Shown: piece by piece, positions 45,474-54,940 of the stretch | Layout: every line of letters starts with the position of its first letter | Numbering within the stretch: position 1 is the first letter of the stretch | Source: Paracoccaceae bacterium | GTDB lineage: Bacteria > Pseudomonadota > Alphaproteobacteria > Rhodobacterales > Rhodobacteraceae | DNA: 64,000 nucleotides | Direction of reading: 5' to 3' | Assembly (NCBI GenBank): GCA_033344815.1 | Contig: JAWPMR010000001.1 | Coordinates: 2,094,136 to 2,158,135 of the forward strand | Program-made: the position numbers and the translations under genes | Notes under the pieces: model-generated | Told to the model about the DNA's origin: nothing | Seen by the model: the letters and a program-made list of their open reading frames with translations, nothing else | Database searches by the model: none

Positions 45474-46178
45474 ATGGGCGACTTGTCAAACTTCAAAATA
45501 AACGACAAATGGCCAGCAAAAGACCCACAACTTCTGCAGCTTTACTCCTTTCCGACGCCAAATGGCGTGAAAGTGTCCATTGCGCTGGAAGAAATGGGCA
45601 TTCGATATGAGGCTCATACTGTGACGCTGTCGGATGCGGATGTAAAAAGTCCAGAATTTCTGTCCCTGAACCCAAACAACAAAATTCCGGCGATTATTGA
45701 TCCAAACGGTCCGGACGGGTCGCCCCTGAGCTTGTTTGAGAGTGGTGCAATCCTGCTGTATCTTGCGGAGAAATCCGGCAAGCTGATAGGGTCCAACGCG
45801 ACCGAAAAAGCGCATATCACGCAATGGGTCATGTTCCAGATGGGCGGTCTGGGCCCGATGTTCGGCCAACTCGGCTTCTTTTACAAATTCGCCGGATCGC
45901 AGTGGGAAGACAAACGCCCGCAACAGCGCTATATCGATGAGGCCAAGCGCATGCTGAGCATGTTGGATGGTGTCTTGGATGGCAAAACATGGATTGCAGG
46001 CGAGTATTCCATCGCCGATATCGCGATCGCGCCCTGGCTTCGTGCCCTTGATTTTTACGGTGCAAAAGAGGCGGTCGGATTTGCAGATTATAAAAACGTT
46101 GCGGCCTATCTGGAGCGTTTCCTAACACGGCCAGCAGTTGAAAAAGGCCTGCAGATACCGCCCCGCGAGCCCGCCTGA
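45474..46178 (+). CDS. Glutathione S-transferase, YfcG/YghU (nu-class) type
   Basis: 234 residues. The thioredoxin-like N-domain is LYSFPTPNGVKVSIALEEMG, with NNKIPAIID and the Glu-Ser motif SLFESGAILLYLAEKSG that binds glutathione. The alpha-helical C-domain ends with TWIAGEYSIADIAIAPWL. This is the disulfide-reductase branch of bacterial glutathione transferases. Ribosome site AAGGAGAAG lies upstream. A strong terminator hairpin follows. Confidence 0.92.
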   Translation: MGDLSNFKINDKWPAKDPQLLQLYSFPTPNGVKVSIALEEMGIRYEAHTVTLSDADVKSPEFLSLNPNNKIPAIIDPNGPDGSPLSLFESGAILLYLAEKSGKLIGSNATEKAHITQWVMFQMGGLGPMFGQLGFFYKFAGSQWEDKRPQQRYIDEAKRMLSMLDGVLDGKTWIAGEYSIADIAIAPWLRALDFYGAKEAVGFADYKNVAAYLERFLTRPAVEKGLQIPPREPA

Positions 46179-46184
46179 AGCACT

Positions 46185-46213
46185 GGCACAGGGCGGCCAA
46201 ATCGCCCTGTGCC
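46185..46213 (+). terminator. Strong hairpin terminator after the glutathione transferase gene
   Basis: A perfect 11-bp stem GGCACAGGGCG (46185-46195) / CGCCCTGTGCC (46203-46213) with a 7-base loop lies 6 bp after the stop codon and is followed by TCTTCC. It may also serve the convergent ytoQ-like gene. Confidence 0.75.
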
Positions 46214-46260
46214 TCTTCCAATTGCCAGTATAATTCAGGCGGCCAGAGATCGTCAGTGTT

Positions 46261-46710
46261 CTATCCGGGCAAACTGCCTGTCAAAACGTATTTAAGAATT
46301 TCGACAACCTGTGCTGGCTCCTGTGCGACAGCCAGAGCGGCGGCATCGACCTCTTTCAACGCGTGTGCGTGATCAGGGCCGTGCAAAATAATCAGTGATT
46401 TTCCCAAAGCTGACGCGTACCCCGCATCAAAAGCGGCGTTCCACTGCTTGTATTGATCGCCAAACCGCACGACCACAACATCGGCATCTGCAATCCCCTT
46501 GCGGGTGCGGATCGCATTGACCATGGCGCTTTTGTGATCATGCCAATATTTATTGTCTTCCGACCCTAAAATGGCAACGCCGCAATCATCGCTTGCGGCG
46601 TGATCTGTCACCGGGCTATCAAATGTCACATCCAGCGACGCTGCACCTGTCATTATCTGGTCGCGCCAATCGGTGTGAATCTCACCCGACAAGTATACTT
46701 TCAACGCCAT
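46261..46710 (-). CDS. YtoQ family protein
   Basis: 149 residues from the ATG at 46710, preceded by GGAGAG; upstream codons overlap the pheT end. It begins MALKVYLSGEIHTDWRDQI and contains ADVVVVRFGDQYKQWNAAFDAG, the YtoQ/nucleoside-2-deoxyribosyltransferase-like fold. Biochemical function is not established. It is 25 bp downstream of pheT on the same strand and probably co-transcribed. Confidence 0.85.
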   Translation of the reverse strand: MALKVYLSGEIHTDWRDQIMTGAASLDVTFDSPVTDHAASDDCGVAILGSEDNKYWHDHKSAMVNAIRTRKGIADADVVVVRFGDQYKQWNAAFDAGYASALGKSLIILHGPDHAHALKEVDAAALAVAQEPAQVVEILKYVLTGSLPG

Positions 46711-46735
46711 TTTTCTCTCCTTCAGTCTGATCTGC

Positions 46736-49135
46736 TCAAACGCGCAATTCGCCGCCTGTGGCCTTGGCAATCTTGTCGATCACCTTTGCACTCACGGCTT
46801 CGATATCTTCGTCTTTCAGCGTTTGCGTGGTCGGTTGCATTCGCACGGTCAATGCGAGAGATTTCTTGCCCTGACCCAAATTACCACCGATGAATTCGTC
46901 AAAAATGCGCACCTCCGAGATCAGTGCCTTATCTGCGCCCATGGCAGCATTCACAAGCGTAAGTGCCTCAACGTGGACGTCCACAACAAAGGCAAAGTCC
47001 CGCTCAACCGCCTGCAAATCGCTGATCTCCAACGCGCCGCGGCTGGCACCGGTTTTGCGGGAGACCGGCACCTCGGCTGGCCAAAGCGTGAAGGCCATGA
47101 CGGGTCCTTTGACATCCATTCCCTGCAACACACGCGGGTGTATTTCTCCAAACACGCCAAGAACTTTCTTGGGGCCCAAGCAAATCATACCATGGCGTCC
47201 CGGATGCCACCAATCAGCCGCACCCCGCAGGATCTGCACCTTTGCCGGTGCGCCCATTGCTGACAAGACGGCTTCTGCGTCCGCCTTGACGTCAAAAACA
47301 TCCACGTCGCGCGATGTGCCATGCACATCTTTCGGGGCCGTGCGACCTACACGCACGCCACTGATCAAAAGATGTTCTTCGCCCGGCTCCCCCCCCTGAA
47401 AGGCGGCACCAACTTCAAACAACGCAAGATCTGCAAAACCCCGTGCCTGATTGCGTGCGGCAGCCTGCAACAACCCTGGCAAAAGCGCGGGACGCATATG
47501 ACTCATGTCGCTGCTGATGGGGTTCTCAAGGCGCGTCGCATCATCGCCACCGCCAAAAAGGCTGGCCGATCGCTGGTCAATGAAGCTGTAGGAAACACAT
47601 TCATTGTATCCAAGTGCGGCGCAGGTTCTTCGGGCATTGCCTTCGCGGCGCTGCATCGGTGACAGCACCGGCTTGGGCACACCCTCGGTTACAGGCGGCA
47701 AGGGTTTCCCCTCAAGTTTGGTCAGCGAGGCAATACGCGCCACTTCTTCGACCAGATCCGCCTCACCTTGAACGTCCGGACGCCAGCTTGGCACATGCGC
47801 CAGATTGCCTTCGAGAATGAAGCCCAGCGACGTCAGGGTCTGACGCTGCTCGCTTTCGGGGATGTCCATACCAACCAGAGACTGCACTTTTGCTGCATCC
47901 AATTTGTAGGCCCGGTCGGGATCAGGGACCTTACCCGCAACGATAACCTCAGATGCTTCACCGCCCGCATGATCCAGGATCATTTGGGTCGCGTGTTCGA
48001 TGCCATACGGTGTCCATGCGGGGTCAATACCGCGTTCAAACCTGTAACGCGCGTCGGAGTTTATCTTGAGCGCACGTCCGGTATAGGCTGTCCGAACCGG
48101 ATCGAAATATGCCGCTTCCAGGAACACAGATGTTGTTTCCTCAGTGCAGCCTGATCCCAACCCGCCCATGACGCCACCAATGCTCTCGACGCCGTCGGCA
48201 TCTGAAATCAAGGTCATACCTTCGGCAAAAGTGTATTCTTTTTCGTCCAGCCCCATGAGGGTTTCACCGCCTTTGGCCCGGTGTACGCGCAAAGCGTGAC
48301 CTGCGATCTTATCGACATCAAAGACATGCAATGGCCGGTTGCGGTCATAGGTGAAGAAATTGGTCACATCGACCAAAAATGAAATCGGACGCAATCCGAT
48401 GGCCCGCAGGTAGTCCTGAAGCCACGCGGGTGAAGGCCCGTTTGTAACCCCGCGGATGACGCGACCATAAAAAACTGGGCATTGATCAAGCGTATCGCCC
48501 TCGATGGTAACGCTCACCGGGCAGGGAAATTCACCCGGAACTGCCGGAACATCGCGTTTTTTCAACGTTCCAAGCCCCCGCGCCGCCAGATCACGTGCAA
48601 TGCCACGTACGCCGAGAGCGTCAGGTCGATTTGGTGTGATCGCGATCTCGATGACAGGATCAACTTTGGCAGGGTCATTTTTTGCCAGCCAGTCGACAAA
48701 GGATTGTCCAACTTCTCCAGAGGGCAATTCGATGATGCCGTCATGTTCATCGCTGAGTTCCATCTCACGCTCTGAGGCCATCATCCCAAAGCTTTCGATC
48801 CCGCGAATTTTTCCAACGCCGATTGTGGTGTCAATCCCGGGTACGTAGACGCCCGGTTTGGCGATAACCACTGTTATGCCGGTGCGTGCGTTTGGCGCGC
48901 CGCAAATGATCTGTTTTTCTCCCTCATCCGTGTCGACCTGACACACGCGCAGACGGTCGGCATCCGGGTGCTTTTCGGCAGATTTGACATATCCGATGGT
49001 AAAATCACGTAGTTTTGCGCCACGATCTTCGACAGCTTCGACTTCCAACCCGAGATCAGTCAGCGCATAGACAATTTCATCGAGTGTGGCGGTTGTGTCC
49101 AAATGGTCTTTCAACCAGGAGAGCGTGAATTTCAT
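46736..49135 (-). CDS. pheT: Phenylalanyl-tRNA synthetase beta subunit
   Basis: 799 residues, normal length. N-terminal MKFTLSWLKDHLDTTATLDE, then a tRNA-binding/EMAP-like domain (KSAEKHPDADRLRVCQVDT), B3/B4 editing domain, B5 (EASEVIVAGKVPD onwards), the catalytic-like core and a C-terminal FDX-ACB domain (ISDLQAVERDFAFVVDVHV, ending IDKIAKATGGELRV). It forms the alpha2-beta2 enzyme with PheS, which attaches Phe to tRNA-Phe. In most bacteria pheT directly follows pheS. Here 1.6 kb with a small gene and an IS lies between, so pheT may need its own promoter. Confidence 0.97.
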   Translation of the reverse strand: MKFTLSWLKDHLDTTATLDEIVYALTDLGLEVEAVEDRGAKLRDFTIGYVKSAEKHPDADRLRVCQVDTDEGEKQIICGAPNARTGITVVIAKPGVYVPGIDTTIGVGKIRGIESFGMMASEREMELSDEHDGIIELPSGEVGQSFVDWLAKNDPAKVDPVIEIAITPNRPDALGVRGIARDLAARGLGTLKKRDVPAVPGEFPCPVSVTIEGDTLDQCPVFYGRVIRGVTNGPSPAWLQDYLRAIGLRPISFLVDVTNFFTYDRNRPLHVFDVDKIAGHALRVHRAKGGETLMGLDEKEYTFAEGMTLISDADGVESIGGVMGGLGSGCTEETTSVFLEAAYFDPVRTAYTGRALKINSDARYRFERGIDPAWTPYGIEHATQMILDHAGGEASEVIVAGKVPDPDRAYKLDAAKVQSLVGMDIPESEQRQTLTSLGFILEGNLAHVPSWRPDVQGEADLVEEVARIASLTKLEGKPLPPVTEGVPKPVLSPMQRREGNARRTCAALGYNECVSYSFIDQRSASLFGGGDDATRLENPISSDMSHMRPALLPGLLQAAARNQARGFADLALFEVGAAFQGGEPGEEHLLISGVRVGRTAPKDVHGTSRDVDVFDVKADAEAVLSAMGAPAKVQILRGAADWWHPGRHGMICLGPKKVLGVFGEIHPRVLQGMDVKGPVMAFTLWPAEVPVSRKTGASRGALEISDLQAVERDFAFVVDVHVEALTLVNAAMGADKALISEVRIFDEFIGGNLGQGKKSLALTVRMQPTTQTLKDEDIEAVSAKVIDKIAKATGGELRV

Positions 49136-49610
49136 GAGGTATCACCGGCGTCAGTTCTGTTTCGCGCCCTGATAGCCCAAAGAGCGCAGGGGGGAAAGCC
49201 ATAGGTGGCCCGAAGGCCCACCCTACGGATACGAATCTGCCTGCCCTAGCAATTCATCTATGCGCCGCGCAATCCAGCCATGCGGAATGAAGCAGCAGCC
49301 CCGGTAGATGTCCAGACTCACCCTCCCAGACGTGCAGTCCTCCCAGACGGACCACTTCAAAGACGGGAAGGGAACCTGCTGCAATTTTACGGACAATTGA
49401 CCCGCGCCGCTACAACACCGGGCTGTCCAAATCCTTACTTGCAGCGGTTCCGTCAATTGGGTGCTGTTCGTACGTAATTTTTGGGCCTGTTTTCGGAAGT
49501 CGCTTCTAGGTATCCGAGGTGTTTGACGCCCCTGCGACGACAACGATGCGCCAAGCTGGTGGTGTGATCACCACGTTGTGGGAGGAGACGTCCATGGAAG
49601 ATATTGGCGG
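49136..49610. other. Leader region of pheT between the IS and the gene
   Basis: 475 bp. A minus-strand frame (49223-49543) ends in a natural-looking C-terminus (HGWIARRIDELLGQADSYP), but I do not recognise it and it has no clear start. It could be a remnant of a gene cut by the IS. A pheT promoter should lie here if read-through from pheS fails. Confidence 0.4.
49199..49228. repeat. REP-like GC-rich hairpin upstream of pheT
   Basis: On the minus strand CCGTAGGGTGGGCC, TTCG, GGCCACCTATGG forms a long imperfect stem capped by a stable TTCG tetraloop, 63 bp before the pheT start. It resembles interspersed hairpin repeats and may be a bidirectional terminator or an attenuating leader. Confidence 0.5.
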
Positions 49611-50421
49611 GTGTTGTCAGATTAACCGGCCAGATTTGCCGACCATCGCATTTGCTCTTAGGCATATCGGATGAGCACACAATCAATCAGTTACAAGCGC
49701 CACCGGTTTCCACCAGCAATCATCACTTATGCGTTCTGGTTACATTGCCGTTTCAATCTCAGCTTCCACGAGATCGAGGGGATGTTTCTGGAACGAGGGA
49801 TCAATGTTTCGTACGAATCCATTCAACGACGGATCGTGAAGCTTGGTCCATTTATCGTGCGTGGCTTGCGCCGCCGGCAACCTCGATCCTGCGATATTTG
49901 GCATCTGGACGAGGTTGTAGCGAAGATCAAAGACAGAAAGTACTGGCTGTCGCGCGACGTCGATCAGAACGGCGTTGTGTTGGATGAAATTCTCCAACGT
50001 AGGCGCGACGAGAAGGCGGCGAGGCGTCTGCTGTACCGATTGATGAAGAGGCAAAGGAGACACCAAAGCGCTTCATCACCGACAAGCTGTGATCCTACTG
50101 CGTGGCCAAGCGTGAAATTGTTCCAGGCGTCGAACATCGATCCGACAAAGATCTCAACAATCGAGCGGAGAACAGCCACTTGCCATTCCGAAAGCGGGAA
50201 AGGGCAATACAGGAATATCGCTCACCGGGAGGTTTGCAGCGGTTTGTATTGATCCCCTCAACCATCCGAAATTGCTTCTCAGTTCCAGCCCGCCGTCGTT
50301 CCGCCCTAACAATCAGTTATCACCGCCTCGAAGCATTTGACGCCTGGAAGGCCGTTACACGAGCAGCTTGATATACCAGCATCAGGCGTTCTCTTTGGGA
50401 ACGCAGTTAATGTGACAACAC
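49611..50421 (+). mobile_element. IS6-family insertion sequence (defective) inserted between pheS and pheT
   Basis: The 811-bp element is bounded by near-perfect 15-bp inverted repeats: GTGTTGTCAGATTAA (49611-49625) and, in reverse complement, GTGTTGTCACATTAA (50407-50421). Its single transposase frame (49671-50371) is IS6-like but broken. No matching 8-bp target duplication is visible in the flanks, so the insertion may be old or rearranged. Confidence 0.8.
49671..50371 (+). pseudogene. IS6-family transposase, frameshifted and with an internal stop
   Basis: The N-part reads SISYKRHRFPPAIITYAFWL, HEIEGMFLERGINVSYESIQ and CDIWHLDEVV, IS6-family hallmarks including the first catalytic Asp. The frame is lost near 50050. 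The third frame continues KETPKRFITDKL, a TGA stop at 50090-50092, then CVAKREIVPGVEHRSDKDLN and NRAENSHLPFRKRERAIQEY to the C-terminus at 50371. A one-base loss plus a nonsense change makes the enzyme inactive. Confidence 0.88.
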
Positions 50422-50435
50422 GATTTCACGAACCC

Positions 50436-50666
50436 TCAGGTGTCAGAATTGCGATCACGGATCGCGTCGAGCCATTTATCTACAAGCAAGATCGGGACCA
50501 GCACGATCGTCCAGCCCGCTGCATTCAGAATTGTGAAAACAATCTTCATGTTGCGCGGCATGTCCGACAACCACATGAAAACATGAGCTACCAAGATAAA
50601 ACACACCATCACGGCAACCAAAATCACCCGCGGCGCGATTCCTGTAGTTTTTTTCTGTCTGTTCAT
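50436..50666 (-). CDS. Small two-helix membrane protein in the pheS operon
   Basis: 76 residues from the ATG at 50666; a longer start at 50690 is weaker. Polar N-terminus (MNRQKKTTGIAPR), then two hydrophobic segments (about 14-33 and 45-63) separated by SDMPRNMK, ending with a charged tail DKWLDAIRDRNSDT. It lies 39 bp downstream of pheS on the same strand and ends 14 bp from the IS right end. I do not recognise a function. The clear membrane topology and operon position suggest a real gene. Confidence 0.65.
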   Translation of the reverse strand: MNRQKKTTGIAPRVILVAVMVCFILVAHVFMWLSDMPRNMKIVFTILNAAGWTIVLVPILLVDKWLDAIRDRNSDT

Positions 50667-50705
50667 CGCCGACACGGTAGCACGTCGCACTATGCCCGTC
50701 GACGT

Positions 50706-51779
50706 CTAGCGGCTCAACCCGCCGTGCAGATTGGGTTGATCAAGGCTGGAAAATCCATAGTGACGCAACCAGCGCAGATCAGAGTCAAAGAAGGCCCGCA
50801 AATCCGGTACCCCGTATTTCAGCATAGCGATCCGATCGATTCCCATACCAAATGCAAACCCCTGCCAAAGGTCGGGATCAATACCCCCCGCCGTTAACAC
50901 TTTGGGATGCACCATCCCCGAGCCCAGAATTTCCAGCCAATCATCGCCTTCACCGACTTTCAGCGTCCCGCCTTCCCATGAACAGCGGATATCGACCTCA
51001 GCAGAAGGTTCCGTGAAGGGAAAATGCGACGCGCGGAACCGCAAATCGACGCCGTCCACTTCGAAGTAGGATTTTACGAACTCCTCCAGTACCCATTTCA
51101 GGTGCGCCATAGAAATATCTTTGTCGATCGCCAGACCCTCTACCTGATGGAACATCGGCGTGTGGGTTTGATCGTAATCGGCACGGTAAACGCCGCCCGG
51201 GCAAATGATCCGCAGGGGCGCGCCCATCTTTTCCATCGATCGGATCTGGACCGGGCTGGTATGCGTACGCAACACATGAGGCGGGCGATTATCGCCTTCT
51301 GCGCGGTGCATGTAGAACGTGTCCATTTCGGCGCGCGCCGGATGATGACCCGGAATGTTCAGCGCATCAAAATTATACCAATCGGTGTCGATGCGCGGCC
51401 CTTCGGCGACCGAAAACCCCATCTGGGCAAAAATCGCCGTGACCTCTTCGCTGACCTGCGAAATCGGGTGGATCGTTCCTTGCGGGCGGTTCCGTCCGGG
51501 CAAAGTTACGTCCAGCCACTCGTCGCGCAACCGTGCATCCAATGCCGCATCCGCCAGGCCGGACTTCTTGGCACTGAGTGCTGAATTGATTTCCTCCTTG
51601 AGGGCGTTAAGCACCGGGCCAGCGACTTGCCGTTCTTCGGGGGTCATCTTGCCAAGCTCGCGCATCTTTAGCGCCACCTCACCTTTCTTGCCCACCGCCG
51701 CCAAGCGGATGGCCTCCAGTGTCGACTCATCCGCGGCATCCGCAATCTGGCCCAGGTATTTTTGCTTGAGATCGTCCAT
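50706..51779 (-). CDS. pheS: Phenylalanyl-tRNA synthetase alpha subunit
   Basis: 357 residues. N-terminal coiled coil ([20 protein letters not shown]), then the class II catalytic core with motif 1 at about 110-135 ([18 protein letters not shown]), motif 2 ([14 protein letters not shown], then [20 protein letters not shown]) and motif 3 ([12 protein letters not shown]). It activates Phe and charges tRNA-Phe with PheT. No phenylalanine leader peptide was recognised upstream. The usual next gene, pheT, is displaced by 1.6 kb. Confidence 0.97.
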   Translation of the reverse strand: MDDLKQKYLGQIADAADESTLEAIRLAAVGKKGEVALKMRELGKMTPEERQVAGPVLNALKEEINSALSAKKSGLADAALDARLRDEWLDVTLPGRNRPQGTIHPISQVSEEVTAIFAQMGFSVAEGPRIDTDWYNFDALNIPGHHPARAEMDTFYMHRAEGDNRPPHVLRTHTSPVQIRSMEKMGAPLRIICPGGVYRADYDQTHTPMFHQVEGLAIDKDISMAHLKWVLEEFVKSYFEVDGVDLRFRASHFPFTEPSAEVDIRCSWEGGTLKVGEGDDWLEILGSGMVHPKVLTAGGIDPDLWQGFAFGMGIDRIAMLKYGVPDLRAFFDSDLRWLRHYGFSSLDQPNLHGGLSR

Positions 51780-51930
51780 CTCTGCCTCACAGGTTCATGT
51801 TGAAGCGGTGCTAGCAGAATGGCAGATGAATGCAAGGCAGGCGCGCCCGTCTGGAGATCAAAAAGGATCCAAAAGGCGCGCTGGTGCGCGGGTGGTGACC
51901 TGATTTAACACCCCGTACCGACCCCAGTCA

Positions 51931-52338
51931 TCAGCGAAAAATGTGGACCGAGCATTTTGCGTGGCGCACCACCCGAGAGGCTGTGGAGCCAAGAAAGAAA
52001 TCCTCAATCCCCGGTCGATGAGATGCCAAAACGATGCAATCTATGTTATGTTCACTGGCATAATCGACGATGGTTTTCCCGGCATGCCCAGAGATCATCG
52101 CGATCGTTGCACCTGGCAATGCCTTGGCAGACTTTTCCAATGCCTGCGCTGCAGTCCTATGGGTTTTCTCCAGTATATCATGCGGAATTTCTGATGACGC
52201 ATAGGCAGGTATTTCTTCGAGCACATGCATCACGATAAATTCGGCCCCTTCGCTGGCCAAGGCACGCGCGGCGGCATAAGAGGCCCCTGTATCATGTCCT
52301 TCATCAAAAAGCACCGGGACGAGAATTTTCTTATACAT
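51931..52338 (-). CDS. Universal stress protein (UspA family)
   Basis: 135 residues. It begins KKILVPVLFDEGHDTGASYA and ends with the ATP-binding loop region IVLASHRPGIEDFFLGSTAS followed by RVVRHAKCSVHIFR, typical of ATP-binding Usp proteins (G2xG9xG(S/T) pattern). Role in stress response is inferred from family. It is a lone gene with a 150-bp gap to pheS and 156 bp to the ABC cluster. Confidence 0.9.
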   Translation of the reverse strand: MYKKILVPVLFDEGHDTGASYAAARALASEGAEFIVMHVLEEIPAYASSEIPHDILEKTHRTAAQALEKSAKALPGATIAMISGHAGKTIVDYASEHNIDCIVLASHRPGIEDFFLGSTASRVVRHAKCSVHIFR

Positions 52339-52494
52339 GGTCCTACCTCCAATATGTTTGCTTGGGCGACGTGCTGGACATCTTAGGATGATCGGGAAAC
52401 CCCGGCTTTGCGCTATGTCAAGGCGAAGGCAACTTTGTTGGCACTGCCCTTATGGTGCTGCCATCCTGTGAAGTGGCCGCATGGAAACAATGGA

Positions 52495-53232
52495 TCAACG
52501 CAGAACGGATCGCAAGAATTCCTGCGTGCGCGCCACCTTTGGTGCGCTGAAAATCTGATCTGGGTGGCCTTCCTCGACTATCACGCCACCGTCCATGAAA
52601 CACACGCGATCCGCCAATTCGCGCGCAAAACCCATTTCATGCGTGGCCAGGACCATGGTCATGCCTGCGTGGCGCAATTGGCGTAGCACATTCAGAACCT
52701 CCCCGACCAGTTCGGGATCCAGCGCTGCGGTGATTTCGTCAAACAGCATGATCTCAGGACGCATGGCCAACGCGCGGATCACGGCGACCCGCTGTTGTTG
52801 CCCCCCAGAAAGTTGATCGGGGTATTTGTCCATATGGTCCGCCAGCCCAAATCGAGCAAACAGACCCTCAACGCGCGCACGCAAGGCGACGGCATCCTCC
52901 TGGAGCACACGACGCGGTGCAAGCAAGACGTTTTCCAGCGCGCTCATATGGGGAAACAGGTTGTAAGACTGAAACACGATCCCGATCCGCCGCCGCACCG
53001 GTCCCAGATCCAACCCCGGTTCGGAGATGTCTTGACCATCCAGTAATACGGCGCCGTCATCTATTGGTTCCAGCTGGTTGATACAGCGCAAAAGCGTCGA
53101 TTTACCTGATCCAGAGGCTCCAATCAGACAAATCATTTCCCCCGCCTGAATTGTCATATCAACGCCGCGCAACACTTCGTTTTCGCCGAATGACTTACGC
53201 ACGCCGCGCAGGACAAGCTTAGCTTCTGGCAT
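52495..53232 (-). CDS. Polar amino-acid ABC transporter ATP-binding protein
   Basis: 245 residues. Walker A is [10 protein letters not shown]-loop region [20 protein letters not shown], signature [17 protein letters not shown], Walker [15 protein letters not shown]. Family GlnQ/HisP/GltL. The ATG overlaps the permease gene by 14 bases. It supplies energy to the permease at 53219-54028 for amino-acid uptake. Confidence 0.93.
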   Translation of the reverse strand: MPEAKLVLRGVRKSFGENEVLRGVDMTIQAGEMICLIGASGSGKSTLLRCINQLEPIDDGAVLLDGQDISEPGLDLGPVRRRIGIVFQSYNLFPHMSALENVLLAPRRVLQEDAVALRARVEGLFARFGLADHMDKYPDQLSGGQQQRVAVIRALAMRPEIMLFDEITAALDPELVGEVLNVLRQLRHAGMTMVLATHEMGFARELADRVCFMDGGVIVEEGHPDQIFSAPKVARTQEFLRSVLR

Positions 53233-54028
53233 TGCGATCCCGGTTCAAAAGGTAATCGGCATAACGGGTAGCGGGGACCGTCACCATCAGAAAAATAATG
53301 GCCGCAACAACATACGGGGTAAAATTCGCGAGCAAGCTCTTGTAAATGCCTGCCTGACGCAAGATCTCCACCGGGCCGATGAAACTCAACAGAGCCACGT
53401 CCTTTTGCAACGCCACTAACATGTTCATATTTGCAGGCACCACACGGCGGATCGCCTGAGGCAGGATCACATAGCGCATGGTGTCGCCGGCATTCAGGCC
53501 CAGACAGACTGCTGCATTGCGCTGGCTGCTGTGAATACTCTCGATGCCTGAACGCAGGACTTCGGCAACATAGGCCGAATAGGTCAGAACCAGTGCCACA
53601 GTGCCCCAGATATACGGACTGTTCCAGGGGCGCGGCAGGCCCAGACCCGGTACGCCAAACCCGATCAGATAGATGGTCAGAACAACCGGAATGCCGCGGA
53701 AAACATCCACGTAGACCGCGCCAAAAATCCGCAACGGGAACAAGGCGGGCGTTTGCGCACCACGCGCCAGCGCAATGGCAAGACCCAAGACCAGAATGAT
53801 CGGTACCGACCACGCAAAGATCATCACGTCGACCAGAAATGCGCGCAGCAAGGTTGGGAAGGTTTGCGCAAAAACCGCACCGTCAAAGAAACTGGTCTTT
53901 ACCTGCGGCCAACCGGGGGCCAGCGGCACCAACAGAACAATTGCCAAAATCACCGCCAAGGTGCTGATGCCAGCAACAATCAGCGAACGGCGTCGCTCCG
54001 CCGCCTCATATGCCTGTCTGCGGTTCAT
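53219..54028 (-). CDS. Polar amino-acid ABC transporter permease
   Basis: 269 residues with five to six membrane segments (first at about 17-37). The permease motif [20 protein letters not shown] is followed by the EAA-like loop [20 protein letters not shown] and [21 protein letters not shown] GlnP/HisM-type channel subunit, probably acting as a homodimer since only one permease is present. It follows the binding-protein gene by 7 bp. Confidence 0.92.
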   Translation of the reverse strand: MNRRQAYEAAERRRSLIVAGISTLAVILAIVLLVPLAPGWPQVKTSFFDGAVFAQTFPTLLRAFLVDVMIFAWSVPIILVLGLAIALARGAQTPALFPLRIFGAVYVDVFRGIPVVLTIYLIGFGVPGLGLPRPWNSPYIWGTVALVLTYSAYVAEVLRSGIESIHSSQRNAAVCLGLNAGDTMRYVILPQAIRRVVPANMNMLVALQKDVALLSFIGPVEILRQAGIYKSLLANFTPYVVAAIIFLMVTVPATRYADYLLNRDRNARS

Positions 54029-54035
54029 GTACGCC

Positions 54036-54845
54036 TTACTTTATCAGTGGTACGCCTGTCGCCTCTTGCAACCATTCCGCTTCAATACCAGCGAGCGAGC
54101 CTTCCTCCTTCAACGTGGCAAGGGCTGCATCGACACATTCTTTCAAAGGGTTACCTTCGCTCATCAACATGCCGAAATGATCCGGATTGTCGGTTTCATC
54201 GGCTGGAAACTGACCCAGCACTTGGCCTCCCTCGAGCACAACAGCGGAGAGATAAAGAGCCGTGGGCAGATCAAAAAGTGCCGCATCAACCTGCCCGGCC
54301 TTCATGGCTTCGACAACGTTTGCGGTATCATCATAGACCAGCGGGCTCGAGGTCGGCGCGATCTTTTCCATCACCACGGGCAAGGCTGTCGTAGTGGCAA
54401 CAACACCCCATTTCAATTCTTTCAACGCCGCGAGGCTTGCCTCGAGCCCGTCGCCCCCACGCACCAGCACCGCCATTGGTGCCGTGTAGTAGGGTTCAGA
54501 AAAATCGACGACCTTTTCGCGGTCAGTTGTAATGGAAAACTGCTGCATGTTGAGATCAAAATCCTTGGCACCCGGCTGAATTGCCTGATCGAACGAGGTG
54601 CGCGTCCAGACCACATCGGCCGCGTCAAACCCCATTTCCATCGCCAGCGCATAGGCTACCGCTGGTTCAAATCCCTGTCCGGTTTCAGGCATGTCATCAA
54701 TGGCCCAAGGGTAATACGCCGGATTGCCTGTCGCGATGGTCAGCTTGCCATCCGTCAGTGTTTTACCTGCGGCGCAGCTTTGTGCCGCCGCCCCACCTGC
54801 TATCAGGACAGTTCCTAAAGCGGCCGCTGCCAATTTCTTCCACAT
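54036..54845 (-). CDS. Polar amino-acid ABC transporter substrate-binding protein
   Basis: 269 residues from the ATG at 54845, which sits eight bases after GGGGAGAG; the ATG at 54851 is too close to it. Signal peptide MWKKLAAAALGTVLIAGGAAA with cleavage before QSC. Family-3 binding protein with GQGFEPAVAYALAMEMGF, FDLNMQQFSITTDREKVVDF and DYLEG-like PTALYLSAV. It delivers an amino acid in the periplasm to the permease of the same operon. Confidence 0.92.
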   Translation of the reverse strand: MWKKLAAAALGTVLIAGGAAAQSCAAGKTLTDGKLTIATGNPAYYPWAIDDMPETGQGFEPAVAYALAMEMGFDAADVVWTRTSFDQAIQPGAKDFDLNMQQFSITTDREKVVDFSEPYYTAPMAVLVRGGDGLEASLAALKELKWGVVATTTALPVVMEKIAPTSSPLVYDDTANVVEAMKAGQVDAALFDLPTALYLSAVVLEGGQVLGQFPADETDNPDHFGMLMSEGNPLKECVDAALATLKEEGSLAGIEAEWLQEATGVPLIK

Positions 54846-54940
54846 GGTCATCTCTCCCCGAGGTCGTTTGTTTTATGAGGTGAACTATCCCCGTTGAGCG
54901 GGCGGTAGGCAAGCCTGTATCGCGACGCCAGACCTTGGCG

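Noticed and set aside
49223-49543. Minus-strand 106-codon frame upstream of pheT
   Set aside because: No start signal or recognisable domain; kept only as a possible remnant in the pheT leader description.
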